NCBI GenBank assembly: GCA_016584305.1
Contig: JACEEZ010015376.1
Location: 582,501 to 646,500 of the forward strand
Length of the DNA: 64,000 bases
Origin: Chionoecetes opilio
Lineage: Eukaryota; Arthropoda; Malacostraca; Decapoda; Majidae
Direction: 5' to 3'
Positions 1-11,895 of the stretch are shown piece after piece. The notes below the pieces were generated by a model. That model did not search any database. It worked only from the letters and a program-made list of their open reading frames with translations, and had not been told where the DNA came from. The position numbers were made by a program, and so were the translations under genes. Each line of letters starts with the position of its first letter. The stretch's first letter is position 1.

Positions 1-410
1 GTTTTTGTTTTTTCCCTGTATGTCTTCGGGTGAAAATAAAATTATCATTATTATTATTATTATCTCTCTCTCTCTTTCTACTGAACATGTCAAATACATC
101 TCTCTCTCTCTCTCTCTTGAACATAAATATCTCTTTCTCTCTACTGAATATGTCAAATCTTTCTCTCTCTCTACTGAACATGTCAAATATCTCTCTCTCT
201 CTCTCTCTCTCTCTCTATTGAACATAAATATCTCTCTCATTCTCTCTACTGAATGTCAAATTTTTCTCTCTCTCTACTGAACATGTCAAATATCTCTCTC
301 TCTCTCTCTCTCCTCTCTACAAACATTAATCTCTCTCTTTCTACTGAACATTAAATTAATATATCTCTCTCTCTCTCTCTTTACTGAACATGTCAATTCT
401 AATCACAATA
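1..410 (+). repeat. (TC)n compound microsatellite
   Basis: CT runs alternate with tactgaacatgtcaaatat spacers. The 91- and 63-residue Ser/Leu-rich reading frames here are by-products of the dinucleotide repeat. No gene is supported. Confidence 0.9.
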
Positions 411-631
411 TATTTTTCACCCTCCCTTTCACAATATCTTATAGTTACGCGTGTCACTAAAGTTGGATCATGAACAGGCCAACATTCAAGCTATTTCATA
501 TATAACTTGAGTCTCCGAAAGCTATAATGATATTGGATGTTTGTATCAAGTGATATTTTTCTATCTCTACCTCTCCCCTAACATTGTTTATGATGTGTAT
601 ACTGCAAGTTACATTACTGCACCACCTTCCC

Positions 632-843
632 TTAACCCCTTGAGACCCAGAACGTATTTTCCATTGTAATTTGGCTACCATTATATGATTTATAGTGAAT
701 ATTAGCAATTATTTATAGATATGACCTGTTTAGTATCCTTGTCTACTACATAATTTGGTATATTCAGTTACTTCTCGTTATTTTATGGCTAATAACAGAC
801 AATTTTATATAACAAAGGAAAGATCTGGGCGTGAAGGGGTTAA
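632..843 (+). mobile_element. piggyBac-like MITE, copy 1
   Basis: 212 bp from TTAACCCCTTGAGACCCAGA to GATCTGGGCGTGAAGGGG plus TTAA. Terminal inverted repeats (CCCCTTNANNCCCAGA) and flanking TTAA fit the piggyBac superfamily target site. This is the reference copy for the family. Confidence 0.75.
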
Positions 844-887
844 TAGATACCTACTTATACACCCTAATCACAGCATGGGATTTCAAT

Positions 888-1078
888 ATGAATGATTGCA
901 ATGGACTCAGTCGTCAGGTGGTCAGCGCGGAGTCTATAGGGGTCTTTAAAAGGAGTCTGGATAAATTCATGGATAGGGAAGAGAGGCGGATGTAGGTAGA
1001 GTTAAGTAACAGGAACTACCTCGTGTAGATCTCACGGCCTCTTGTAGCTTCCTTATTTTCTTATGTTCTTATGTTCGA
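888..1078 (+). mobile_element. CR1-like LINE 3' end (reverse transcriptase C-terminus)
   Basis: The frame encodes NGLSRQVVSAESIGVFKRSL and DKFMDREERRM, then stop. It is followed by the 3' tail ttcttatgttcttatgttc. It is the same element as the minus-strand fragments at 25580-25947 and 55141-55500 and is strongly 5'-truncated. Confidence 0.75.
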
Positions 1079-1131
1079 ATATCATATCCAAAGACTACAG
1101 TATACTTTTTTTATTTTTTATCATATCCTAC

Positions 1132-1249
1132 CTGAGCACAGAAGTTTTCCCGGTCATTTTTGTTGTCGTAATCGTACTCATTAATGCTCTCGTCCACAGC
1201 CGCCGCCTTCCTCTGCCGCTGTATGACGATCTCTGGCTTGCCGTATAAC
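1132..1249 (-). CDS. NCAPH: NCAPH exon 12 (39 codons)
   Basis: Acceptor CCCCATTGCAG. The first G completes Lys with exon 11, then LYGKPEIVIQRQRKAAAVDE and SINEYDYDNKNDRENFCAQ follow, with donor GTAGGATATG. It is 118 nt, phase 2 to 0. (E)xYDYxNxNDxxNFC is a clear NCAPH signature in the region that precedes the C-terminal winged-helix domain. The remaining exons should lie left of base 1. Three tandem copies of its acceptor end follow at 1250-1470. Confidence 0.93.
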
Positions 1250-1470
1250 CTGCAATGGGGTATTAATGGTAAGTATACGCTCTCTGACAATCTCTGGCTT
1301 GCCGTATAACCTGCAATGGGGTATTAATGGTAAGTATACGCTCTCTGACAATCTCTGGCTTGCCGTATAACCTGCAATGGGGTATTAATGTTAAGTATAC
1401 GCTCTCTGACAATCTCTGGCTTGCCGTATAACCTGCAATGGGGTATTAATGCTAAGTATATGCTCTCTAT
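1250..1470 (-). repeat. NCAPH: 61-bp tandem copies of NCAPH exon 12 acceptor end
   Basis: The unit ctctggcttgccgtataacc plus tgcaatggggtattaatg recurs with starts at 1231 (true exon), 1292, 1353 and 1414. Each copy has the CAG acceptor and the first ~25 exon bases, then diverges at GTCAGAGAGCG. Confidence 0.9.
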
Positions 1471-1569
1471 ATGTCATATGATTTCTGTTCATGAAAATTC
1501 ACTGGAAAATAGAATAGGAAGTGTATTATCGATAGTCTAAGTCCCCATAAGACATCTGAAAATCTGACG

Positions 1570-1781
1570 TTAACCCTTTGAGACCCAGAACGTAATTTCC
1601 ATTGTAATTTGACCACCATTAGACGATTTTTAGTGAATATAAGCAATATTTTATAGATATGACCTGCTTAGTATCCATGTCCACTAGTTAATTTGATATA
1701 TTTAGTCACTTTTCGTAATTTTATGGCTGACAACAGACAATTTTATATAGCAAAGGAAAGATCTGGGCGTGAAGTGATTAA
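1570..1781 (+). mobile_element. piggyBac-like MITE, copy 2
   Basis: Starts TTAACCCTTTGAGACCCAGA and ends GATCTGGGCGTGAAGTGATTAA, 212 bp. Same family as 632-843. Confidence 0.75.
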
Positions 1782-1904
1782 ACAGGATGATGATGATGAT
1801 GATGATGTATCTTATGTTGTGACCATTAAAGGTGACTGATGAGCTACACTTCATATCAACACTGCAACAGTAGTGACAACAGATCATGCAAACTTTAATG
1901 AACA

Positions 1905-2060
1905 AAGAGTACTCCCGAACTAAATTGGCGCACCCTCCCTTTCTTTATTCTCTTACTGTCTTCTTTATAGGGACTGACAACTAATAAGGCTTTGTGTTAC
2001 CTCTTTTTTATTACCCTTGGCCAGTTCTGTGTTGAAAAAAATATATAAATAAATAAAAAA
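1905..2060 (+). mobile_element. Jockey-like LINE 3' UTR fragment
   Basis: Resembles the 3' end of the element at 26109-26840: ctcccgaactaaattggc, tcttactgtcttctttatag, cccttggccagt and a final ATAAATAAA-rich tail. A further piece lies at 2645-2712 next to a CCTAA tract. Confidence 0.65.
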
Positions 2061-2061
2061 T

Positions 2062-3930
<1,869 letters not shown>

Positions 3931-4129
3931 GGGGGGCAGGATTTTGTTTGTAACAGACAATTTGAAAGAAAAAAGAAGAAATTTCTGTGTCATCGTGTAA
4001 TTGAAGACGAAAAAAGGGGAGGGGCGGTCGGTGGGGGGGGGCAGGTTGGTGGACCACTCCGCAGCCAATTGAAAAACCAGGCTTTGGGGGGTCTTGAGTG
4101 TCCCGGCGTCAGTCGTGTGTCGTGTGTAC

Positions 4130-4187
4130 GTCAGCTTGATCATGTCCTTCTTCCTCCGCTTGTCATCCTTAGTCTCCGCAAGCTTAG
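4130..4187 (-). CDS. NCAPH: NCAPH exon 10 (18-19 codons, 3' limit uncertain)
   Basis: Acceptor ATGGTTTTCAG. With the A carried from exon 9 the frame reads TKLAETKDDKRRKKDMIKL. This fits the lysine-rich KKSTKKDF-like linker that follows the WAGP motif in vertebrates. A GTAC donor at 4129-4126 is assumed, but its phase (2) does not match the next exon, so either the exon is longer or an intermediate exon has been lost in the low-complexity DNA at 3.0-4.1 kb. A degenerate copy of the 5' end with acceptor is at 4564-4621 and contains a TGA. Confidence 0.65.
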
Positions 4188-4213
4188 CTGAAAACCATGA
4201 TTATGTTTATTAG

Positions 4214-4424
4214 TTAACTCCTTCACCCCCAGCTCTTCCTTTGCCGTATGAAAATAGTCTATTGTTAGCCATGAAATTATAAAAAGTAACTTAATATAAC
4301 AAATTAGCTAGTGGACAAGGATACTAAAAATGTCATATCTAAAGAATAAGCTTATAATTAATTGAAATAGTCAAATGATGGCCAAATTACAATGCAAATT
4401 ACGTTCTGGGCCTCAAGGGGTTAA
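4214..4424 (-). mobile_element. piggyBac-like MITE, copy 3
   Basis: Reverse-orientation copy between TTAACTCCTTCACCCCCAG and CTGGGCCTCAAGGGGTTAA. It lies 27 bases upstream of exon 10 in the gene's direction. Confidence 0.75.
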
Positions 4425-4563
4425 GCGTCTAGCCGTGTCAGATTCTCTTGTTCACGATCATCACCATCATCAACAATCTTATCTTAACTCTAACTATCTT
4501 ATCTAACTAACTAACTCTCTCTGTAACTAACTCACTCACTAACGGTTACTAACTCTCTCTATC

Positions 4564-4621
4564 AGCTCGATCAGGTTCTTCTTTCTTCACTTGTCATCTT
4601 TAGTCTCTGTTAATTTTGCTG
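4564..4621 (-). repeat. NCAPH: Decoy copy of NCAPH exon 10 acceptor end
   Basis: On the minus strand: CATGGTTTCAG followed by CAAAATTAACAGAGACTAAA, which parallels exon 10 but carries AAGTGA, a stop in the corresponding frame. It lies about 430 nt upstream of the true exon. Confidence 0.75.
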
Positions 4622-4679
4622 AAACCATGATTATGTGTGTTAACCGAGCATCTTGTCGTGTCAGATCCTCATTAAAATC

Positions 4680-4835
4680 TCACTCTACTAAACATTAATC
4701 TCTCTCTCTCTCTCTATCTCTACTGAACATTAATCTCTCTCTCTCTCTCTCTCTCTACTGAACATTAATCTCTTTCTCTCTCTCTCTCTCTATCTCTACT
4801 GAACATTAATCTCTCTCTCTATCTCTACTGAACTA
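4680..4835 (+). repeat. (TC)n with tactgaacattaat spacers
   Basis: Same compound microsatellite type as at 1-410 and 15.3-16.8 kb. DNA from 4836 to 5110 has gtacgaaac motifs also seen inverted at 32.0-32.1 kb; no gene is seen in it. Confidence 0.85.
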
Positions 4836-5289
4836 CTATCTCAGAGTTGAACTTGTTTACTAGTTACGAAACGACACCAGACATGTACGAAAAAACTCAA
4901 AATCAGTGTACGAAACAACTAACAAAACCTAGGTACGAAACAACTTGTGTACGAAACTACCTGTAACCATTCAGATACAGCGCAGGTACAAATTCACCTA
5001 CAGGAGGCTTGGTTACATCTCACGCAGGCTACATTGAGAACTACTACAGAGAACGATATACAGAGAACTATAGACAGACTGTGTATAGGTACAGACTATA
5101 CACAGGCTATTGAGTACATGCATTAAGCTATGGATACAGTACTTTTTGACGATGGTTTTACAATCTCAATTCAGAATACAAGGTACATATATTAAAAAAA
5201 AAGAAAAAAAAGAGATACAATGCAGGTACGAATTCCCATTAAGGATGATTGGTTACACAAGGCTTAAAATATTGAGAACATGCATCAAA

Positions 5290-5545
5290 CTATGGATAGA
5301 GATTATACAGAGATTATACAGAGATGAAAGAGATTATATAGAGAATGGTTAGATTACACAGGCTACAAATACTGAGATTATACAGAATTATACAGATTAT
5401 ATAGATATTATATAGAGAATGGTTAGATTACACAGGCTACAAATACTGAGATTATACAGAATTATACAGATTATATAGATATTATATAGAGAATGGTTAG
5501 ATTACACAGGCTACAAATACTGAGATTATATAGAGATCATAGTTG
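5290..5545 (+). repeat. About 73-bp tandem repeat, three copies
   Basis: The unit contains attatatagagaatggttag and attacacaggctacaaatac. A single related unit is at 10622-10685 in intron 8. AT-rich, no coding signal. Confidence 0.8.
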
Positions 5546-5628
5546 AAGAAGGAATTGAAGTAAAAGGAAAAACCAAAAAAAGTCAAGGAGAAAAAGAGGT
5601 GAAGAAGAAATAGGACTAGTGTGGTAAC

Positions 5629-6229
5629 CAAAGCCGGGCACTTGCGTTACCGCTTGCATTACTGCGTTACTGCGTTATAATGCACTACCAAATCGGTAAC
5701 GCAAAGATTTTCAAACTAATGCACTACCAGTAATGCACCAAAAAAAATTTGCGTTACCACTTGCGTTATCGTAATTTTCAAAAGTTAAGAAACGAAGACG
5801 CCAATCGCCGAATTTGTTGCGCAGCATTGTTGAGCTCTGTTCTGCAAGCGTCGCGTGTATTCATTCATAGACCACTTTGTTGGGATGTTAGGAATTTTAA
5901 GGGGGACTCTTATATTTCCGGGAACACACATTATTAATTTTTTCTCTCGAAAACTAATAATTTTATGGGAAACGTTCTTCTACACAAAAGTGTTTAGAAT
6001 AATGTAGTGTACAATGTATGTGAAAATGAAAAAGATCGAAGGAAAAAACTTTGTAAAAATTTTGGTAACGCTGGTAATGCACTTTCAATTTTGGTAACAG
6101 TAACGCAGTAACGCGGACCGCTCTAAGGAAATTAAAATCGGTAACGCATTGACGGTAATGCACCCCTGATTTTTCGGTAACGCATTGACGGTAATGCACT
6201 ACTGTCCGGCGGTAACGCGCCCAGCTCTG
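5629..6229. mobile_element. hAT-type MITE with 8-bp target duplication
   Basis: Flanked by GTGGTAAC at 5621-5628 and 6230-6237. Termini are CAAAGCCGGGCAC and, inverted, CAGAGCTGGGCGC, like hAT ends. Many GGTAACGCA/TGCATTAC subrepeats lie near both ends. No transposase frame, so non-autonomous. Confidence 0.8.
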
Positions 6230-6689
6230 GTGGTAACATTGTGGTAAGAATAAGGAAACAGGTGAGGAGGCAGGAACACTGACAGAGAAGTGATGCTTTG
6301 GGAGTGTGTGTTGAGGGAGTGAGGCAGGAAGGGAAAGGGAATGGAGGAAGAAGGGAAAGAATAATTGATTTGTTGGGTTTATTTATTATAGTGACGAAAA
6401 AGATACTGACAAATATAATAATGAACACTTGAAAGTTGATCACTACTAACTAAGACAGGCACAGAACACACAGATATAACTTGTCAGCATAGAACACAGA
6501 CAAGTGATGCAGAACACATGGCCGTGACGCGCTGGGTCACCACACTCATCACGAGGCTCGCCATGCAAACAAAGTAAGGAATACAAACACAACTTTGGAA
6601 ACTTTAAACCCTATTGTAGTGTATAAGCAATGAGGCAGGCTAATGATGCTCTTCACGGCCAGGCACTCTCATTCCGTCTCTCATTCTTT

Positions 6690-6744
6690 GCTTTTTTACT
6701 TTTTTTTTTTTGTTATATTTTTTTCAGATTTTATTTGTATTTTT

Positions 6745-6775
<31 letters not shown>

Positions 6776-6778
6776 CCA

Positions 6779-6812
<34 letters not shown>

Positions 6813-6868
6813 AGTTTTTTTATAGTTTTGCCAATTTATATATTTTTTTTTTTTTTTTTTTTTTTAGT
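6690..6868 (-). repeat. Poly(A)-rich tail downstream of the CCDC25-like retrocopy
   Basis: On the plus strand this is a series of long T runs broken by ttgccaatttgtat units; on the minus strand it reads as poly(A) starting about 80 nt after the retrocopy's last stop. No AATAAA is obvious just before it. The interruption by repeated TTGGCAAAACT units suggests the tail later expanded as a tandem repeat. Confidence 0.6.
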
Positions 6869-6946
6869 TTTGCCACATAGCGGTGTAAATCAGTGGAGGT
6901 TAGAATCTCCTCACTCCTCACAGCGCGGCGTCGCGGGCCTGGGTGT

Positions 6947-8636
6947 TCACTCCTTTCTCTTCTGTTTGGAGGAGCCCTTGGTGTTGGCTGCCTTGGTCTT
7001 GCCGCCCTTGCCGCCCTTGTTGTCCTGAGGGGCGGCCGCTGCCTTCTGCTTCTCAGGAAACAGCAGCTTCTTGAGCTCATCGAGGGCGTAAGCCACGTCG
7101 TCGGGAGCCCCCGTGACGGTGCCTCGGCCCTCGGCCTCGCCCTTGCGTGGGGGCTGCACACGCACGTCAAAGCGTCGCTCCAGCGTGGCGCGGCAGCCCT
7201 GCAGCACGCTTCTCTTTTCTGCACTCACCGGGAAGCAGCATGTCGTCACTGTCTCCTTCTCCTGTTCCTTTTCATCACAACACTCTTCGTCTGAACTATC
7301 CTCCTCGCGGCGCTCCCGTCGCCTGCGTCGCGGCTTGCCAGCGGTGCAGGCGGCGGGACGCTGCTGCACCTCGATGCCCCACGCGGGGTCAAGTGACTCC
7401 TCGGGGGCAGCGGCCTCGTCCTGCTGGTCCTAAACTTGCTGCTCCTGTTTCTGCTTTCTTTTCTTTAACTTGGCCTCAGTCTTCTGCTGCTGCTTTTCCT
7501 TGGCCCGCTGCTGCTTCTCCCGCTCCGACTTGCGTGAGAGGACCTTCCTCTTGGTGTTGTTGAGGCGGTCCATGATCTTGTCGTCCCGCTTGGAGACAAG
7601 AATCTTGCGCACCTCCCGGTCGCAGACGAAGCCCACCTCGCCGGCCTTCATGTGGCGGGTCTTGCTCAGGTTTGATCCCAGCGTGTACACAACCGCCACA
7701 TTGCCCAGCCTGTTGCCCTTGGCACTGTTGGCCTTGCACAGCTGTGCCGCGTCGTTCAGAAGGACGCGGGGCACGTCGTGCAGGGCCTGGCCGGGCTCCA
7801 GCTGGAGGTACACGTGGGCCGAGGGCAGGTCGTCCACATGGAAGAACACGAGGCGGTCCGTGGCCTGCGCCAGGAGGTGGTCGTTCTCGTGCTTGTCGGA
7901 GCCCATGAGGAGGGTGGCGGGCGGGTCCACCGCGTCGCTGTGGAAGGTGATCACAGCGCCGCGTGGCCGCAGCAGCAGCTCGGGCGCGGCGGAGCGACGG
8001 GGCAGCATCCTTCTTGGCTCTGTTCTGGGCCTTGCCTCGCTGGTTCTTGACTGGCTTGGCAGACTCCTCTGAAGACGACTCCTCGGAGTCTGAATCGACG
8101 GCGACATTGTCGTCGAGGTCAGACTCGTCGGCGGCAGGAACCTTCAGTGATGAGTCTTCCGCAACCTGCTCTGCCACAACAGGCTCCTGCACAGCCTGCT
8201 CCTCCTCTTGCATCTCCTTCTCCTCCTCAACACGCCTTATCACACCCAACTCCGTATCCGTCTCCTCCACAACCTTATCCGTCTCAGCCTTCTTTTGCGC
8301 ATCTAATACTTCCTCCTGTTCCTCCACCTGCTCCTCCTCAACACATTCTGCTTCCCCCTTCTTCACCAAGTCTTCCGGTGCTTGGTCCAGCGGGGCAGAC
8401 TGCTGGTCAGGCCCCGGGGACTCCTCCACAACAGGGTCCTCCATCGCAGGCTCCGTCAGGCGCCAGCTGGAGGAGTGACGTGCGTGTTTCTTCCTTTTAA
8501 ACATTCTGAGGAAGGCGCGCAGGAAGGCACAACAGCCCGCCTTGGTGCCCTCCTTGGGGGTCTTGGTGGCGCTGGGTCCTGGCATGGCTGGTGGTGTGAG
8601 GCTCTTGATTTTCATTGTTAACTTCCTCTGCTCCAT
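6947..8636 (-). pseudogene. CCDC25-like (NFACT-R family) intronless retrocopy with frameshift and in-frame stop
   Basis: A GC-rich coding-like stretch lies nested in NCAPH intron 9, same strand. From ATG 8636 (or 8615) an acidic N-terminal part runs to about 8000: MKIKSLTPPAMPGPS, a KRKK patch, then Glu/Ser-rich. A one-base frame change between about 8010 and 7955 leads into VITFHSDAVDPPATLLMGSD, KHEND, FFHVDDLPSAHVYLQL, CKANSAKGNRLGNVAVVYT and a Lys/Gln-rich coiled coil. This matches CCDC25 (MGKDKYEN, HVDKLSSAHVYLRL). An in-frame TAG (7432-7430) follows KQEQQV, yet the same frame stays open 160 codons more (DQQDEAAAPEES to SKQKRKE, stop 6949-6947). No introns, plus a poly(A) tract about 80 nt after the stop, point to retroposition. 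The long N- and C-terminal extensions are unusual for the roughly 200-residue family. Sequencing error cannot be excluded for the two lesions. Confidence 0.72.
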
Positions 8637-8745
8637 CACCCTGAGACTGATATACAGATGAAGGTGCACGCAAAACAGGGAGGGTGGCAATATTAAGGAT
8701 GTCTTCAAAAACACATAATTGAACAAAGCCTAATAAGGGCAGCAG

Positions 8746-8856
8746 GGACAGGAAGAGGTAGGAGTTAGCAGCAGCTTGGAGTTATGAAGAATAGAACTTT
8801 GTAGGTTCTATTCTTCATAGCTCCAAGCTGCTGCTAGCTCCTACCTCTTCCTGTCC
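8746..8856. repeat. Near-perfect 52-bp inverted repeat (hairpin)
   Basis: Arms 8746-8797 and 8805-8856 are separated by 7 bases. They differ at two positions only, both of which allow G-U pairing in the plus-strand RNA. It sits just upstream of the CCDC25-like retrocopy. Confidence 0.85.
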
Positions 8857-8879
8857 TTCTTTCCCGCACTTTCTTATCT

Positions 8880-9590
8880 ACTACTATCACCACTACCACC
8901 ACCACCTTCTTCTTCTTCTTCTTCTCCTGCACCTCCTCCTAACTCCTACCTCTTCCTCTTTCCCGCACTTTCTTCACTACTATCACCACCACCAGTGACC
9001 ACCACCACCACCACCTTCTTCTTCTCCTACTGCTCCTCCTCCTTCTCCTGCTCGTCCCCCTCCTGCTCCTCCTGCTCCTGCTACTCCTTCTCCTGCTCCT
9101 GCTCATCCTTCTCCTGCTCGTCCTTCTCCTGCTCCTCGTTCTCCTGCTCCTGCTCGTCCTTCTCCTGCTCCTCCTTCTCCTGCTCCTGCTCGTCCTTCTC
9201 CAGCTCCTCCTTCTCCTGCTCGTCCTTCTCCTGCTCCTCCTTCTCCTGCTTGTCCCCCTCCTGCTCGTCCTTCTCCTGCTCCTCCTTCTCCTACTCCTGC
9301 TCCTCCTTCTCCTGCTTGTCCCCCTCCTCCTGCTCCTCCTTCTCCTGCTCCTCCTTCTCCTCTCTGCTCTCCCTCCTGCTCGCCCCTCTCCTGCTTCCTC
9401 CTTCTCGCTCCTCCTTCTCCTGCCTCCTCCTGCTCCTCCTTCTCCGCTCCTCCTCTCGTCCTCCTCCTGCTCTCCTTCTCCTGCTCTTCCCCCTCTCTCC
9501 TGCTCCTCCTTCTCCGAGCAGGCTTTTCTATGTTCATATTTTCTGCGGATTCCTTCTCTTGCTTTTTCCCCCTCCTCCTCCTCCTCCATG
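8880..9590 (+). repeat. (CTCCTGCTCCTCCTT)-type purine/pyrimidine minisatellite
   Basis: Imperfect triplet-based repeat of ctcctgctcctccttctcct. It yields Ser/Cys-rich or Arg/Glu-rich frames of up to 216 residues on both strands, with no start context or conservation. It is not taken as coding. Confidence 0.9.
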
Positions 9591-9857
9591 ACTGCAACCT
9601 TTCCTTGCTCTTCCCCTCCCTGCTTATGAGGTTTATCAGCAGGAATGGTTACGAATAACGGTCAAATATTGACAATCGAAATTTCAATTGTCTTTTAGAG
9701 AGTTTATCTCTTCCACTCCTACAGACTAGACGAAGGTTATCCGTGATACGTCTGTTTGTCTTCCGGCTCATACTTAGAGAGGTTATAATAGAGAAGGTTT
9801 GATATTACACAGGTACAGAGATAGTTTGACACACAAAGAAGTTGATCAGTAATGGCT

Positions 9858-10170
9858 ACCGTACTTTTAGAGAGAGGTTTGATCTTCCAGTGGCTACAGT
9901 ACTTTTAGAGAGAGGTTTGATCTTCCAGTGGCTACGGTACTTTTAGAGAGGTTTGATCTTCCAGTGGCTACAGTACTTTTAGAGAGAGGTTTGATCTTCC
10001 AGTGGCTACGGTACTTTTAGAGAGAGGTTTGATCTTCCAGTGGCTACGGTACTTTTAGAGAGAGGTTTGATCTTCCAGTGGCTACGGTACTTTTAGAGAG
10101 AGGTTTGATCTTCCAGTGGCTACGGTACTTTTAGAGAGAGGTTTGATCTTCCAGTGGCTACGGTCCATAC
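9858..10170 (-). repeat. NCAPH: 38-bp tandem copies of NCAPH exon 9 3' end with donor-like site
   Basis: 8-9 units of agtggctacggtacttttag plus agagaggtttgatcttcc. On the minus strand each reads GGAAGATCAAACCTCTCTC then TAAAAGTACCG: the end of exon 9 (WKIKPFSK) and a GT at the donor position. Confidence 0.92.
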
Positions 10171-10171
10171 T

Positions 10172-10330
10172 TTTAGATTGATTGATTGATTTAATGCCAA
10201 AAACGGTGAATGTGGCAGACATCAAAGGTCATATGGCACTATGGCAAAGCACAAAAAGGGTCAGGGTTATAGAAAAATAGTGAAACGGTGAGGGAAGGGG
10301 AAAGAACGGAATGTTACGACAGGATGGCTA
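10172..10330 (+). repeat. Dispersed repeat (gattgatttaatgcc family)
   Basis: Starts attgattgattgatttaatg, then shares atatggcactatggcaaagc and ggaaagaacggaatgttac with 11706-11895. More diverged relatives are at 25948-26088 and 55500-55640. Probably a SINE or LINE 3' unit; no promoter boxes identified with confidence. Confidence 0.6.
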
Positions 10331-10393
10331 GATCAGATGTAGGATGTGGATTTGTTGGAGGAAGGTGGTTACATACTTTATGATGGTACATAC

Positions 10394-10597
10394 TTTTAGA
10401 GAAAGGTTTGATCTTCCAGTGGGTTGGCCCGGCCCAGGCACAGAGGTGGTGGCTGTCGAAGTAGGAGTACTCGGAGGGGTTGACGGCCAGGTGGTCCTTC
10501 AAATGTACCGCCTCCATGAGGGGCGGCTGTTTAAGACACGCCCCCTGCCCTATCGTCACCACCGTGTCCCCCTCCTCGCCGCCAACACCATCGCCAT
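10394..10597 (-). CDS. NCAPH: NCAPH exon 9 (about 68 codons)
   Basis: Acceptor ACAATGTTGCAG; the codon split over the intron gives Y, then GDGVGGEEGDTVVTIGQG. The conserved SEYSYFDSHHLCAWAGPTHW and KIKPFSK follow, then one A and donor GTATGTACC. It is 204 nt, phase 1 to 1. The (Y)SYF-xxxxxxxWAGPxHWK motif is the best signature of NCAPH. Copies of the exon's 5' end with its acceptor lie at 10688-10729 and 13797-13845. The 3' end with a donor-like GTACCG is repeated 8-9 times at 9858-10170. Confidence 0.95.
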
Positions 10598-10687
10598 CTG
10601 CAACATTGTAAGAACATAAAATTGATTGATTTAGAGAATGGTTAGATTACACAGGCTACAAATACAGAGATTATATAGAGAATGGTT

Positions 10688-10729
10688 TGTCCCCCTCGTC
10701 ACTGCCAACACCATCGCCATCTGCAACAT
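10688..10729 (-). repeat. NCAPH: Decoy copy of NCAPH exon 9 acceptor end
   Basis: Minus strand reads AATGTTGCAG then ATGGCGATGGTGTTGGCAGT, the start of exon 9. Another copy at 13797-13845 has GGAG instead of GCAG before the same exon bases. Confidence 0.85.
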
Positions 10730-10730
10730 T

Positions 10731-11669
10731 TTAACCCCTTGAGACCCAGAACGTAGTTTCCATTGTAATTTGGGTAGCATTAGACGAGTTTTTGTGAATA
10801 CATGTTGAAGTTCCCAAACTCGGCAACCTCGGGACCAGCGCCGAGCCGAGTTATGGAATTTTCCGACTTTTAGAACGTAGATATATTAAGGGGAAAAAAA
10901 GCATGAAAATCACATGAAAAAAATCACAGGAAAAAATTATTTGGATTCTAATACGGTATATAATACGTACTGAGATAGAGGAAGAAGGAGAATATGTATA
11001 ATCTTCACTCTTCCCATGTCTCATGGTCTTACGTATGTCCATACCTTTCACCGTCTCACTCCTGGCATAAAATTCACGTAACTTTGTTTTCTGTTTCTTG
11101 AGGTCATACACTGTAGATGACCCGACACCATATATTTCACACAAATTCCGCACTGAGGTTCTGCTATCCAACTTCTTCAAAAGGTCAATTTTCTCAGAAA
11201 TAGTTAACACATTGTTCTTCCTTTTCTTTTCACTTGCACCAGTAGGTGTTCCTGGACGTTTGGGAGCCGTAATACCAATAACAGACCTGTAAAAGTACAC
11301 AAAATAACAGTGTACATAACTCTACAGTCACAACACCACTGAACAATAACAACAAACAAATCGGCGGGAGAAACCAAGCAGCCTAGTGTGGTGGCACCTA
11401 GCGGCCGACCCGGCAACTACGCGCTGGGTTTTGGGTGTTCTGCCGTGTTTTGGAAAATCCGGAACCAAGCCAAGTTTTGGGTGTTGCCGAGTCTTGGGAT
11501 GCCGAGTTTGGGAACTTCAACCTGTATAAGCAATATTTTATAGATATCACCTGTTTAGTATCCTTCTCGACTAACTAATTTGGTATATTAAGTGACTTTT
11601 CTTAATTTTATGGTGAGACAACATACAATTTTTAATACCAAAAGAAAGATCTGGGCGTGAAGGGGTTAA
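10731..11669 (+). mobile_element. piggyBac-like MITE, copy 4, split by a Tigger-like insertion
   Basis: The two halves, 10731-10800 and 11525-11669, join to a normal ~215-bp family member from TTAACCCCTTGAGACCC to GGGCGTGAAGGGGTTAA. The break is at a TA, duplicated on both sides of the inner element. Confidence 0.82.
10801..11524 (-). mobile_element. Tigger/pogo-like DNA transposon remnant
   Basis: Flanked by TA (10799-10800, 11525-11526). Inverted ends are CATGTTGAAGTTCCCAAACT and CAGGTTGAAGTTCCCAAACT. On the minus strand about 11292-11000 encodes KRKNNVLTISEKIDLLKKLD, then RTSVRNLCEIYGVGSSTVYD, typical of the CENP-B/Psq-type N-terminal DNA-binding domain of Tigger transposases. The catalytic DDE domain is absent, so it is an internally deleted copy. 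Confidence 0.85.
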
Positions 11670-11705
11670 GAACATAAGTCAAGAACATAAGAAATGCATG
11701 ACAGG

Positions 11706-11895
11706 ATTGATTGATTGATTTAATGCCAAAAAGGTGAATCAGAGTCATTACCAGAGGTCATATGGCACTATGGCAAAGCATAATAAGGGAGGGGTTATAG
11801 AAAAATAGTGCAACGGTGAGGGAAGGGGAAAGAACGGAATGTTACAGCAGGATGGTTAGATCAGATGCAGGATGTGGATTTGATGGAGGAAGGAG
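11706..11895 (+). repeat. Dispersed repeat (gattgatttaatgcc family), second copy
   Basis: Shares over 150 nt with 10172-10330, in the same orientation. DNA from 11896 to 12014 shows nothing recognisable. Confidence 0.6.

Noticed and set aside
6630..7028. Phe-rich ORF on the plus strand
   Set aside because: Complement of the poly(A) tail of the CCDC25-like retrocopy.
8939..9597. Arg/Glu-rich and Ser/Cys-rich ORFs of 160-216 codons
   Set aside because: Product of the ctcctgctcctcctt repeat; equal openness on both strands.
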